DNA from: Actinomycetes bacterium
GTDB taxonomy: Bacteria; Actinomycetota; Acidimicrobiia; Acidimicrobiales; JABEUL01
Direction of reading: 5' to 3'
Assembly: GCA_021790815.1 (NCBI GenBank)
Contig: JAJYFT010000005.1
Coordinates: forward strand, 1-57,314
DNA: 57,314 nucleotides
This document shows positions 37,751-47,359 of this stretch, one piece after another. The notes under the pieces are model-generated. The model searched no databases and was not told where the DNA came from. It was given only the letters and a program-made list of their open reading frames with translations. The position numbers and the translations under genes were made by a program. Each line of letters opens with the position of its first letter. The first letter of the stretch is position 1.

Positions 37751-37947
37751 TAAAAATTAAAATGAAGAGTACTTACACCTTGAAAGAATTCATAGATACA
37801 TTACAAGTTAGATGTTCCAACTTTAGTAACTTCTGTATTTCGGAAAGCTCTTTTGCAATATGTCATAACTTATCTATGCCTAGTATCACGTATTTTCATA
37901 CATCACCGCGTTCCTTTCATTTACATAATTTTTTGCAGGAATAAATA

Positions 37948-39033
37948 ATGGATTTTTCGATCGACGAAAGTATTGAAGAGCTCATAGCTCAAGTTGATAA
38001 ATTTAGCTCTAAGACCTTACGCCATAAGGCTCGGTTGTTTGAAAGCAATCGAAGTTGGGACCAAAACACTTTAAACACTTTTACAAGTCTAGGAATATCG
38101 GAGTTGAATTTACCGTTCCATGAAAACGGCCCATCAGAGCTTTTGGCATATTTCATTGCGCTAGAACATCTCGCAAAAGGAGACGCTGGAGGACTTCTAT
38201 ATGCTGACACACCTGGGCCGTACTCGTGGGCCATATCAGCACTATTAGAACATCTACCTAAAAACTTTTTTGGTGATTTGTCTAAATCACGATTTGCTGC
38301 CATCTACATTAAAGATATTAAAGATTCGTCGAATAAAGTGCTTGCTTGGGCCCCGGGTTCTGTCGATGAATGGAATGGCAGTTTGGGGTCTGCGTCAACT
38401 CTCATAGTATTCGGGAACGAATATATTTCGTACCTTGACTCTCATCATCTCAAATTTCAACAGTCAGCTCTTGATGCTTTGGATGCTTCAAACGGAGTAG
38501 AAATATCGTGGAACTCTCTGCTTGACTCCCAAACGTTTAAAATCGATGCTATTTCAAGCTACTTTATCCGAACAATGATGAGACAATGGGTTACTGCGGT
38601 AATGCTTGGGGTCAGTCAGGCTTCGATCGATTACGCAATTGACTATGGAAACGAGCGAGTTGTATTTAACAACACAGTTACGGGTCATCAAGCCAATGCA
38701 TTTGAAATCGCAAAAGTGTATACTGAAATTGAAGCATCTCGACTTGCCTATCGCGCTGCTGTTTCAATGATTAAAAATCATTCCAATAGTTTAGACAATT
38801 ACGACTTAAGTCAAATGATAAATCAAAACTATATAGTTGCCGGAGAAGTGTCCCTTAGCGCAACAGATCTTAGCCTCCAACTTCTTGGAGGACACGGTTA
38901 TCTCAAAGATCATTTCGTTGAGAAGTGGTGGCGAGAAGTTCGAACTCTATCGATTCTTTTTGGCGGGCTTGAGCAAGCACACGAAGACGCTGGTAATGAA
39001 GCTCTTAATTACCATGATTTTTTGGTCTTTTAG
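37948..39033 (+). CDS. Acyl-CoA dehydrogenase-like protein without catalytic Glu
   Basis: 361 aa. The C-terminal half keeps the ACAD fold features (TDLSLQLLGGHGYLKDHFVEKWWREVRTLSIL), but where active enzymes have IVEG or IYEG this one has ILFGG, so the usual catalytic base is replaced by Phe. The N-terminal half is also divergent. In actinobacterial steroid degradation, ACADs form heterotetramers in which one subunit lacks catalytic residues. The adjacent 39055 gene keeps the Glu, so the pair may form such a complex. Confidence 0.8.
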   Translation: MDFSIDESIEELIAQVDKFSSKTLRHKARLFESNRSWDQNTLNTFTSLGISELNLPFHENGPSELLAYFIALEHLAKGDAGGLLYADTPGPYSWAISALLEHLPKNFFGDLSKSRFAAIYIKDIKDSSNKVLAWAPGSVDEWNGSLGSASTLIVFGNEYISYLDSHHLKFQQSALDALDASNGVEISWNSLLDSQTFKIDAISSYFIRTMMRQWVTAVMLGVSQASIDYAIDYGNERVVFNNTVTGHQANAFEIAKVYTEIEASRLAYRAAVSMIKNHSNSLDNYDLSQMINQNYIVAGEVSLSATDLSLQLLGGHGYLKDHFVEKWWREVRTLSILFGGLEQAHEDAGNEALNYHDFLVF

Positions 39034-39054
39034 AGAGGATGTACTGGACTTAAA

Positions 39055-40260
39055 ATGTTGATTGAACTGAATAAGGAATTAAAAAAGTCTATAGAGTTGC
39101 TGCGTGAAATTGGCAAAGAGTATCTAAGGCCGCTAGGAATTGAGGCTGACAGATCCTCACAAGCAATCCCGGTCGATCATCCATTTTACAATCTTGTCGC
39201 TCAAACTGGATTTATGGCCCGAGGAATAGGATCTACTTTTGAATCAGGAAATTCTGAAAAATCAACAAACGGTAGAAGTAACAATGGTAACTCAGTAAGA
39301 AATGTGCTGATGGCTGAAGAAGGTTCTTACTGGGACCGTGGAACTCTTGTGTCTCTTCCTGGCCCAGGTCTTGGTGGTCCACCTGTCATGCAAATGGGAA
39401 CAAGTCAACAAAGAGAGCGGTTTATGTCTATTTTCAAACAAAGAGACAAACCACTCTGGGCGGCATTTGCTATGACCGAGCCTGAAGCTGGTAGCGATGT
39501 TGCAAAAATAAACACTCGTGCAATCAAATCCGAAAAAGGCTGGATATTAAATGGAGAGAAAATGTTTTCATCAAACTCCAGCAGGGCTGAATGGGTTGTG
39601 GTATTCGCTACGATCGATCCTAACCTTGGAAGACGAGGGCACCGAGCTTTTGTGGTAGAAAAAGGAACTCCCGGATTTGATATTTCTAGAATTGAGCAGA
39701 AAATGGGGATCAAAGCTTACGAAACAGCAAGTTTTAAACTTGCAGACTGTGTTGTAGATTTTGATAATTTATTAGGAGGCGAAAGTTACTACAGTTCGAC
39801 CTCAAAATCTGGTTTCGAAGGAGCGATGAGCACTTTCAATGCAACGAGACCAATTGTGGCAGCAATGGGTGTAGGTATAGCAAGGGCTGCATACGACATA
39901 GCGAAAGAGTTCGTGTTAAACGAAGTTCCTAAAAACTCTTCTTTGCGCCTTAGGCGCTACAGGGAGAAACTTCAAGTTATGCAGGCTAAACTAACCCACG
40001 CAAAACTTCTGTGCCTTAGAGCTGCGTGGCTTTTAGATTGCAATAAACCTAACGGTTTTGAAGCTTCCATGGCAAAACTCTACGCTCCTCCAGCATCACT
40101 ATCAGTAGTAACAGAGGCATCAAACATAGTAGGTCTTGAAAATAAGGATAAAAGTATTTACTTACAAAAACTTGCAAGGGACGTCAAGGCAATTGACATT
40201 GTTGAAGGGACTCAACAGATTCAAAGAAGAGTTGTTGCAAGAAACATAATAGTAAATTAG
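39055..40260 (+). CDS. Acyl-CoA dehydrogenase, catalytic partner
   Basis: 401 aa, begins 21 bp after the previous gene. FAMTEPEAGSDVAKINTRA and the C-terminal AIDIVEGTQQIQRR, with the catalytic Glu, are intact. The N-terminal ~60 residues contain an unusual Asn/Ser-rich insertion (NSEKSTNGRSNNGNS). It would introduce an alpha,beta double bond into an acyl-CoA made from the cluster substrate. It is the last gene of the MerR-headed cluster. Confidence 0.9.
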   Translation: MLIELNKELKKSIELLREIGKEYLRPLGIEADRSSQAIPVDHPFYNLVAQTGFMARGIGSTFESGNSEKSTNGRSNNGNSVRNVLMAEEGSYWDRGTLVSLPGPGLGGPPVMQMGTSQQRERFMSIFKQRDKPLWAAFAMTEPEAGSDVAKINTRAIKSEKGWILNGEKMFSSNSSRAEWVVVFATIDPNLGRRGHRAFVVEKGTPGFDISRIEQKMGIKAYETASFKLADCVVDFDNLLGGESYYSSTSKSGFEGAMSTFNATRPIVAAMGVGIARAAYDIAKEFVLNEVPKNSSLRLRRYREKLQVMQAKLTHAKLLCLRAAWLLDCNKPNGFEASMAKLYAPPASLSVVTEASNIVGLENKDKSIYLQKLARDVKAIDIVEGTQQIQRRVVARNIIVN

Positions 40261-40467
40261 AAAATACACTTTACGTAAATTGGTAAAACGTAGGCATAAT
40301 AGATTGGAACATTTAGTACCGGTAGTCTTAAAATGCATTATTTACTAAACGCTCAAAAGGATTATCTCGACTGCTAGAGTTGGATCAAAACAATTGCACG
40401 TCTAAAAAGTTTAAATCTGCATAAGAAGCGCTAGATCCAGTCAGAGATACCTGCTATATTGGTTAGG

Positions 40468-41121
40468 TCAAGGTCGTAGTGGGTCAGATTGAACACTACT
40501 TACTTGGTCTGTCCACATCTGCCCATTCCAGTAGCGAAAAGCATACCTGCCAGATGGATCTCTATACCACTGTGGGATCACATTACCTGAGGCATCTAGC
40601 CATCTTATCTTCTTCAAAGCGTTCTGATTCTTAATCAGCGCCATAGAAGTCCAGACAACCCCAAAAGGAAAGCCGAACCATCCCAAAAGTAAATTATGGA
40701 TTAAAACACGCTTATAAAGTTTCTCGCACTGCTCTCGACTTCCTGTAACACTAAGAACTTTTCTCTGTGTAAACAGTATTAAACTAGTCACCTGAATAAC
40801 TGCAATTCGAAATGCTCGGGGTGGGGGTGCCCAACTTGCACTTTGCATAAAATCGAGGTTAGATGTTTGACCAAAACTCTCACTTAATTGATTTGCCTCG
40901 AAATTTGCTTGATCTGGTGGCTTAAGTATGTCATCGCTTTTTAATGTTGATCCGGAAACTTCGTTTTGCGCATTTTGGTTACAGCTAGTTTCAGGTGCAG
41001 GTACATTTTCTAAACCCCCATTAATGCCTAATGATACGTCTTGCAACCCGCCTTTAGAATAGAGAGTTGAAGAAGTTTCAGTATTAATTAATTCATTATT
41101 GATGATATTCCATTCGGTCAT
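40468..41121 (-). CDS. DUF2510-containing membrane-associated protein
   Basis: 217 aa. The C-terminal 35 residues (WYRDPSGRYAFRYWNGQMWTDQV) are a DUF2510 module, common in actinobacterial membrane proteins. A moderately hydrophobic segment (about residues 145-165, NLLLGWFGFPFGVVWTSM) may be a membrane helix. The N-terminal ~95 residues are disordered and Asn/Ser-rich. No function is known. Confidence 0.75.
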   Translation of the reverse strand: MTEWNIINNELINTETSSTLYSKGGLQDVSLGINGGLENVPAPETSCNQNAQNEVSGSTLKSDDILKPPDQANFEANQLSESFGQTSNLDFMQSASWAPPPRAFRIAVIQVTSLILFTQRKVLSVTGSREQCEKLYKRVLIHNLLLGWFGFPFGVVWTSMALIKNQNALKKIRWLDASGNVIPQWYRDPSGRYAFRYWNGQMWTDQVSSVQSDPLRP

Positions 41122-41213
41122 TCACTTACTCCATTCATTTCAACCATCCTTCAAGCTCTAGATAAAATTAATGTCAAATTTAAAAAATAAACTATAAGGA
41201 TTAAAATCCATTT

Positions 41214-43682
41214 TTAAGCAGAAATTTCAGCCAACTCATTTTGAGGATCATAATCGGAGCCAGAGTTTTCATATCGTTTGACGATTCCTCTAGAAACCCA
41301 TTTGTGTTCTTCAGCCCAAACTAAAACAGGTGGAAGAATAACTAATGCGCAGAACAAAGCAACAGTTACATTCATAGCAACTATTATTCCAAAACCACGA
41401 AGTAATGGCATGCTAGACGTTGCCATTACACCAATTCCTGCAATTGCAGTTAAAGCTGAAACAAGAAATGCTCTTCCAGTTCTCTGCGAAGTTATATCCA
41501 TTGCTTGGCGAGGGTTTAAGCCTCTCCCGATCTCTTCAACAAACCTCAGTAGAATCAAAGAGGTGAACTCTGTACAAACTGCAACCACTAATGGACCAGC
41601 TATTGCAGTCATAGGTGAAAGCTTTAGATTGAGAGCAAAAGCTATTAGCGAAACAGCACCAACAGCAATCGTGACAGGGACTAGTGACAAAACTGCTCTC
41701 ACTAGACTTCGCAACCTAACAGTCAAGAAAGCTCCAACTAGAATTATTGAAAGATAGGTCAATATTTTTCTAGAAGCCGCCAAGTTCTCAATTAGACCTA
41801 CCCCAACTACTGCAATTCCTCCAGGGGCTTCGTTAACTCCAACAGGGATATTGACGATAGGTGTTCCTTGAAGTGCTTGTACCACGGGTTGAAGACCCTC
41901 TAAGGTCTCCGTTTTTGCCCGAAAGATAATGCTCATATAGGTTCCACCATTTGCAACCATTAATTTTTGAATTGCAGGTGGCGTCAGCTCATAGGCTTGC
42001 AAAACTTCTCCCGCTGTTGGAGTCATCTTTGATGCACCAGGAACGTCTATGATCTGATCCAAAAAGTTCACAAGGCCAATACCTTGAAATACGACAGTAC
42101 CATACTGACTCTGTATAGTTCTACTAAGTTGACTCACATAGTTGATAGTTGTTGATGAAAAAGGTTGATCAGTTTTAACCATTACACCCATTAGATTGTC
42201 TGAACCAGTTCCGGCTCGCAAAGTTTCAATTCCTTGAATAGCTTTAGAATGTGGGTTAACCCATTGAATTGGATCTGTTTGTAGTACAAGTTTCCCTTCA
42301 ACAAAAATGCCCCCGAAAAATATTAAGATACTTACAACGGAGAGGGGAATAGCTGCTTGCTTAGGGAGACTTCCTAAAAATACAACTATTCGAGAGAGAA
42401 CTCCTTTCGAAAAGTCCTTTCCCTTAGTTGGTGATTTGTACTCCCTAATTCCTAATACTGCCAACGGGATTATAATGCTGCCTACACAAACGGCAACTAT
42501 TCCGACTACAAGCAACTCTCCAAACTGCCTAATCATCGGAACCTTAGCGACAAGAAGTGCCGTGAAGGCAAAAACAGCATCAAAGGTGACAACTAAAAGC
42601 GCAGGTCCCAAGTTCCTTGCAGTTTCTTGAATCGGATGTGAAGATCTGGCTAAAACTACCTCTTCTTCAACTCTAGAATGCATCTGAATCGCATAGTCAA
42701 TCCCAACCCCCAAAAGAACGGGCAATCCTGCAATACTAGAAAGCGTTAACGGTATTCCAAAGTACCCAGCTACCCCAAAAGCCCAAATTAATCCGATCCC
42801 AACCACAATAAATGGAAGTAGTCTCCACCTGACGCTAAATGTGAGCAACAATATGAGAATCATTATCAAAGCTGCGATTGAGCCCAGAGTAAACATGCCG
42901 CCCTTTAAGTAATCATTAATTGTTTTCAATAAAGCTGGTACACCAGTTGTATCGATTGAAACATTTTGAAACGAAGTTTGGTTGACTATCTGCTGAACAG
43001 AAGCCGCAGCATTTGACTCTTGATCTATACTTAACCCTCCTTTAAGAAAGACATAGATCAGCGCGTGCGTACTATTCGGGAAAAAAGACTTGACCGCTTC
43101 TCTGAGAGTCCCGTCCGGATTATGTGTCAACACATTGACCCAGTTTGGGTTAGTTTCAACTCGTTGATTAACTGGAACTGCAGTCATCTGCTTTAACTGA
43201 GCCTGAATGTTGGCCAAACGGGCCGCTTTACCCGACGCAGAAGGGTCGGTTTGGTAGGCATTTAAAAGTAACCCGGCTACAGCTGTATCAACTGGAGAAC
43301 CGCTCTTTGAGGACAACAGGTTCTCAGAAAGGGTGTACTCATCTTGTGGTGTCGCTACGGAAAACACTGATGGATCCTTTGAAAGTTTCGCCTCAATAGA
43401 TTTAAAAGCAGCCTGATTTTGAGGAGTAAAAACATTATTTATTGTAAGTGGAGAATGCATCGTTAACATAATCGCCATCGGATCTCCTCCGAAAACTTTT
43501 TCATATGCAGCGTTTTCTTGTTGGGCTATGTCGCTTTGATTCAAATAACTAGCGTTACTCGTAACAAACTTAAGGTGAACTATTCCTAATCCGAGGCTCA
43601 AAGTCACTAATAGACCTACTACCGATACTATTCCAGCCCTTTTGCCTAGGTTCAACCCAAGCCACGACCACCAGCGTCTCAT
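41214..43682 (-). CDS. MMPL/RND-superfamily exporter
   Basis: 822 aa with the RND plan: an N-terminal helix, a large extracytoplasmic loop (~residues 30-255), five or six helices containing LPVLLGVGIDYAIQMHSRV, a second loop and a repeat of helices containing GPLVVAVCTEFTSLILLRF. The GxxxDYA motif gives the proton-relay aspartate in the first half; in the second half the corresponding position reads CTEF. It probably exports lipids or hopanoid-like molecules. It stands alone, behind the sigma-factor terminator. Confidence 0.88.
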   Translation of the reverse strand: MRRWWSWLGLNLGKRAGIVSVVGLLVTLSLGLGIVHLKFVTSNASYLNQSDIAQQENAAYEKVFGGDPMAIMLTMHSPLTINNVFTPQNQAAFKSIEAKLSKDPSVFSVATPQDEYTLSENLLSSKSGSPVDTAVAGLLLNAYQTDPSASGKAARLANIQAQLKQMTAVPVNQRVETNPNWVNVLTHNPDGTLREAVKSFFPNSTHALIYVFLKGGLSIDQESNAAASVQQIVNQTSFQNVSIDTTGVPALLKTINDYLKGGMFTLGSIAALIMILILLLTFSVRWRLLPFIVVGIGLIWAFGVAGYFGIPLTLSSIAGLPVLLGVGIDYAIQMHSRVEEEVVLARSSHPIQETARNLGPALLVVTFDAVFAFTALLVAKVPMIRQFGELLVVGIVAVCVGSIIIPLAVLGIREYKSPTKGKDFSKGVLSRIVVFLGSLPKQAAIPLSVVSILIFFGGIFVEGKLVLQTDPIQWVNPHSKAIQGIETLRAGTGSDNLMGVMVKTDQPFSSTTINYVSQLSRTIQSQYGTVVFQGIGLVNFLDQIIDVPGASKMTPTAGEVLQAYELTPPAIQKLMVANGGTYMSIIFRAKTETLEGLQPVVQALQGTPIVNIPVGVNEAPGGIAVVGVGLIENLAASRKILTYLSIILVGAFLTVRLRSLVRAVLSLVPVTIAVGAVSLIAFALNLKLSPMTAIAGPLVVAVCTEFTSLILLRFVEEIGRGLNPRQAMDITSQRTGRAFLVSALTAIAGIGVMATSSMPLLRGFGIIVAMNVTVALFCALVILPPVLVWAEEHKWVSRGIVKRYENSGSDYDPQNELAEISA

Positions 43683-43847
43683 TTGTCTCCTTCACAATAG
43701 GTAAGAACTTACTATAATTTGTCAACCGACCTCATTGAGTGGTCATAATTGACGAAAATGACAATAAGACGGCAGGCTATCACCAAACACCCCCTCCCTG
43801 TCCAGTCATTCTTATTTATTGTATCTGACTTGGAGTTTAACAATAAA

Positions 43848-43874
43848 CACAAGCCCTATAAAATAGGGCTTGTG
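43848..43874 (-). terminator. Rho-independent terminator of the sigma-factor gene
   Basis: CACAAGCCCTAT-AAA-ATAGGGCTTGTG is a perfect 12-bp stem with a 3-base loop, 35 bp after the sigma-factor stop, followed on the minus strand by TTTATTGTTA. It ends the RsiG-like/mshA/proC/sigma group. Confidence 0.9.
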
Positions 43875-43908
43875 CTGGTAAAATAAATTTCAAAATGTCT
43901 AAATATTA

Positions 43909-44586
43909 TTAAGCGGACAGTGCTAGCGCTGCCACTTCAGGTCGTGATCCTAATCTCTTAAGAGCTTCACGTTCAATTCGTCGAATTCTCCTAACTCCGA
44001 CTCCAAGTTGATTTGCTACGCTTTCAAGTGATGCTGGTGGTTTACCTCTCAGCCCAAATCTTAGCTCTACAACATCTCTTTCCATTCCGATTAGTTCTAT
44101 AACCGCTTTCCTAAGATCGTCCTTTGTAATTTCCATCTCAACGTCGCCTTCAAATCCCGAGTCTTCACCTGCTACTAACTCCCCTAGCGTCACGCTTCCT
44201 TCGTCCTCAGCAACTGGCTGATCAAGAGAAACGTCACTCAGACGATTCCTCTCTACTGCCCTCTGCAAAGACTGCCGGATCCACCAGGTTGCATACGTCG
44301 AGAATTTAAAACCTCTTTCCCACTCGAATTTGTCGACGGCTCGCATTAAGCCTATAGTGCCTTCCTGAACTAAATCATCAAAATCAGCCGAACCTTGATA
44401 TCTCTTAGCCCAGTGAACAACCAACCTCACATTTGCGGCCACCATTGCCCGTCTCGCTTCTTCGTCACCGTTACGAATCCTTTTAGCTAGTTCAATCTGC
44501 TCATTATGGCTTAACACTCGGTGACTAGTAAGGGTAGTACCAAGCCTGTAGTTTCTTTCATCGTTTAAATCGTCTCTATTACTCAC
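43909..44586 (-). CDS. Group 2-like sigma-70 factor lacking most of region 3
   Basis: 225 aa from a GTG with a good SD (TTGGAGG). Region 2 is intact: [52 protein letters not shown]. Region 4 is also present ([12 protein letters not shown]...[25 protein letters not shown]). The usual region 3.0/3.1 (about 55-60 residues with an IRxPxH motif) is absent: region 2.4 passes almost straight into the region 3.2-like [19 protein letters not shown]. It is therefore a compact sigma, and lacks the domain that reads extended -10 promoters. Confidence 0.9.
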   Translation of the reverse strand: MSNRDDLNDERNYRLGTTLTSHRVLSHNEQIELAKRIRNGDEEARRAMVAANVRLVVHWAKRYQGSADFDDLVQEGTIGLMRAVDKFEWERGFKFSTYATWWIRQSLQRAVERNRLSDVSLDQPVAEDEGSVTLGELVAGEDSGFEGDVEMEITKDDLRKAVIELIGMERDVVELRFGLRGKPPASLESVANQLGVGVRRIRRIEREALKRLGSRPEVAALALSA

Positions 44587-44718
44587 ATATCCTCCAATCA
44601 GTTCTATTAGTGGTCAACAAGGTAGCTGGTTGTATAATTCCATGATTGGCAAGAAATTTTAAAAAAACGCTTGAAACCAACTAAAAATCAATATAATGTT
44701 TTGAGTTGCTGGCGCACT

Positions 44719-45531
44719 TTACTCTTGTGACATCTCAATCGAGCGCGATGTCGCCTGTTTGATAGCGTTCTTAACTGCATCATAGAAGCCTTCTTGATCC
44801 AATGTCTCAATCCCTTTCGCAGTCGTTCCATTTGGAGATGTAACCATCTCTCTAAGTTCTCTTGCACTCTCTTTTGACTGAGCCATTAGTGTAGCGGATC
44901 CCAAAAAAGTCTGAGTAACTAGATTTTTGGATATTTGAGGGTCTAAGCCAAGTTCAATCCCAGCTTCAATCATTGCCTGAGCTAAATAAAAAATATAAGC
45001 TGGGCCCGATCCACTAAGACCCGTAACAGCATCCAACTTTTCTTCGTCCACTATTTCAACCGCACCTAAAGCGAGAAGAATTTGCCTCCCCCACTCCAAA
45101 TCTTCGTCAGTTGCATTTTCACCTTTCGCAAGAGCAGACGCAGCACTTAATACAAGCGCTGGAGTGTTTGGCATAGCTCGCAAAATTGGAACTCTACCAT
45201 GGGAATATTGAATTAGCTTTTCAGTTCTAATTCCTGCCATGACTGAAAGAATCCTTTTAGGCAAGGTTTTTTGGGAAACAAATGCTTCAAGTGTTTCTTT
45301 CGCATCTTTTGGTTTAACCACAATTACTGCACCAGATGCTTCAACATAAGACTCTGAAACAAATAGCCCTTTAAAGTTATCCTTCAAAAACACTTGTCTC
45401 AAAGCATCTTTTTCAACGATTGCCACCTCTTTAGGCTTAGCCCATTCAGATTCGATCAATCCAGAAACCAAAGCTGAACCAAGGCGACCTCCTCCAACTA
45501 TCATCAATTTAAATTGTAAATCATCATTCAC
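44719..45531 (-). CDS. proC: Pyrroline-5-carboxylate reductase
   Basis: Last step of proline synthesis. The Rossmann motif IVGGGRLGSALVSGL and the signature GLSGSGPAYIFYLAQAMIEAG are clear. The ORF-track TTG at 45573 is upstream of a TATAAT, so I place the start at GTG 45531, which has GAGG before it; this gives ~270 aa, the usual length. It lies 87 bp after the YbjN-like gene and is followed by the sigma gene. Confidence 0.93.
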   Translation of the reverse strand: MNDDLQFKLMIVGGGRLGSALVSGLIESEWAKPKEVAIVEKDALRQVFLKDNFKGLFVSESYVEASGAVIVVKPKDAKETLEAFVSQKTLPKRILSVMAGIRTEKLIQYSHGRVPILRAMPNTPALVLSAASALAKGENATDEDLEWGRQILLALGAVEIVDEEKLDAVTGLSGSGPAYIFYLAQAMIEAGIELGLDPQISKNLVTQTFLGSATLMAQSKESARELREMVTSPNGTTAKGIETLDQEGFYDAVKNAIKQATSRSIEMSQE

Positions 45532-45549
45532 TCTAGATTGCCTCGCTTT

Positions 45550-45572
45550 ATTATAAGTAACATATTTTACCA
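45550..45572 (-). promoter_or_regulatory. Possible internal promoter before proC
   Basis: A perfect TATAAT (minus strand, 45555-45550) lies 19 bases before the preferred GTG, with a TTGGTT-like -35 at 16 bases. It would give proC independent transcription. Confidence 0.4.
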
Positions 45573-45617
45573 ACCAACATTGGACTTCTATACGTCAAAA
45601 TCTACGTTCAACACTAC

Positions 45618-46106
45618 TTAACTATTTTTAGATTTTTTATACTTATAAGAACCTTTATAGCCGATTGACATTGCGGTCGGAAAGAACTCTTCTGAATACG
45701 CGTATATCGCGCCTACAATTTCATCCAGCTTCAACTCTGTGACTCCCACAACTGGTTCACTGCCAACAAGATAAATGGCGTTCTCTAAGCCAAGAGAGAA
45801 ATGGACAATGTTTAACGTCGAATTCTTCCGCAATAGATAGCTATAACATTGATTCTCTTCAACAATTGGGCCGGGCATAAATTGAGATTCAAAAAAAAGG
45901 CTCCTTTGATCCATATCAAACCAAATTGAAATAAAACTCTTTGCCTCTCCTTTAAGCCTTACAAACCATCTATCATTATCTGGTTCTCCACCCACGGCAT
46001 CGACTAAATCATCGAATCTCTGCGACGATGTTTCCATCCAATTGCAAATTACCTCTCGCGCTCGATCTCTTTCAAAATCTGTCGCGACAGAAAAAGTCAA
46101 GAGCAC
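45618..46106 (-). CDS. YbjN-domain protein downstream of mshA
   Basis: 162 aa of the YbjN (type III chaperone-like fold) family, with the strand pattern RWFVRLKGEAKSFISIWFDMDQRSLFFES and a C-terminal FFPTAMSIGYKG. In mycobacteria the same gene follows mshA (Rv0486-Rv0487), which supports the call. It overlaps the mshA end by 10 bases. Function is unknown; a link to mycothiol synthesis is inferred from conserved order. Confidence 0.75.
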   Translation of the reverse strand: MLLTFSVATDFERDRAREVICNWMETSSQRFDDLVDAVGGEPDNDRWFVRLKGEAKSFISIWFDMDQRSLFFESQFMPGPIVEENQCYSYLLRKNSTLNIVHFSLGLENAIYLVGSEPVVGVTELKLDEIVGAIYAYSEEFFPTAMSIGYKGSYKYKKSKNS

Positions 46107-47344
46107 ATCACCAGAGATTTACTCATAAGCTCTTCTTGAACTCTTAAAATAGCCACTGCGGTCTCTTTCCAAGTGTACTTTGAAGCCATTTCGGCTGCTC
46201 TGTGTGCCATTGCTTCAGCCAGTTCCGGATTTGTCAAGATTCGTAATATCGCATTTGCGTAGTTCTTTGTTTCACGCGAGTCAATCAAGAATCCAGTCAA
46301 ACCATCTTCGACTAGTGTGGTTAAGCCTCCAACGTTGCTTGCAACAACAGGAGTCCCACATGCGAGAGATTCAAGAGCAACAAGCCCGAATGACTCAGAA
46401 TGACTAGGTACTAATGTCACATCACTTGCACGATAAAATGTCGAAAGCACGTGATGCGGTTGTGGTTCAATAAATTGCACTCGTTTTGTTAGGTCTAAGT
46501 CTTTGATCAATTGCATTGAAAGTTCGAACTCTTCTTCACCGTGCACACCGCTCTTGCCGCCTATAACGATCATATTCGCGTCTATTTGCTGAACCACCTC
46601 ATGAAATGCTTGAATCCCAATCGATAGGCCCTTGAGTGGTTGAATTCGTCCAACGAAGGTGACAATATTGCTATTAACGTCATAACCAATTGCTTTTTTT
46701 GCTTGAAATTTTACACCACTTGTAAAATAAGCACGATCGATACCTAGAGGGGCAATTAGCACTTTCGACCTATCTGTAGAGTAAAGATCGACAAGTTGCT
46801 CTCTTTCCACTTCACTAGAAGCGAGAACCACGTCAGAACATTCAATCACTGAAGCTTCAGCTTTTTGCCGCCTAATTGATTCATGGGCATTAATTTCTTC
46901 AATGCTTTCTTGAGCCTTAACTCTATCTAAAGTATGGAAGGTTGAAAATAGCGGGACATCAAAAGCATGTTTCAAAACATGACCTGCAAGCCCACTTAAC
47001 CAGTAATTTGCATGAATGAAATCAATTTTCTGACCTACTGCTTCCAGTTCAATTAATAGTTTTTCAACGCCATCAACAAATTCGGGTACCAGTTCCCAGA
47101 GTCTTTCTTTCGGAAATTCACCGACAGGACCAGCCTTAATGTTATATACAACTACACCCGGTTCTACATAAACCTTATCGGGTTCATTTTCCGATATTTT
47201 TCTGACAAATATGTGGCAATCTACCCCAAGGCGCGCTAAGGCACTCGTCAGTTCTTTCACATAAACGTTCATTCCCCCGCCATCTCCAACACCAGGTTGC
47301 GCTAGTGGCGATGTATGCATTGAAATTACAGCGACTCGTGTCAC
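46097..47344 (-). CDS. mshA: D-inositol-3-phosphate glycosyltransferase, mycothiol synthesis
   Basis: Transfers GlcNAc from UDP-GlcNAc to inositol 3-phosphate, the first committed step of mycothiol. The N-terminus MHTSPLAQPGVGDGGGMNVYV is diagnostic of MshA, and the GT4 C-terminal EX7E motif is in HSESFGLVALES. 415 aa is normal. It lies 15 bp after the XRE regulator gene. Mycothiol is the actinobacterial thiol, supporting the taxonomic call. Confidence 0.92.
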   Translation of the reverse strand: MTRVAVISMHTSPLAQPGVGDGGGMNVYVKELTSALARLGVDCHIFVRKISENEPDKVYVEPGVVVYNIKAGPVGEFPKERLWELVPEFVDGVEKLLIELEAVGQKIDFIHANYWLSGLAGHVLKHAFDVPLFSTFHTLDRVKAQESIEEINAHESIRRQKAEASVIECSDVVLASSEVEREQLVDLYSTDRSKVLIAPLGIDRAYFTSGVKFQAKKAIGYDVNSNIVTFVGRIQPLKGLSIGIQAFHEVVQQIDANMIVIGGKSGVHGEEEFELSMQLIKDLDLTKRVQFIEPQPHHVLSTFYRASDVTLVPSHSESFGLVALESLACGTPVVASNVGGLTTLVEDGLTGFLIDSRETKNYANAILRILTNPELAEAMAHRAAEMASKYTWKETAVAILRVQEELMSKSLVMCS

Positions 47345-47359
47345 AATGTCTTTAGAACT

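Noticed and set aside
41278-42630. 159-aa and 107-aa plus-strand ORFs in the MMPL gene
   Set aside because: Antisense shadows of membrane-protein codons (Thr/Ile/Pro-rich).
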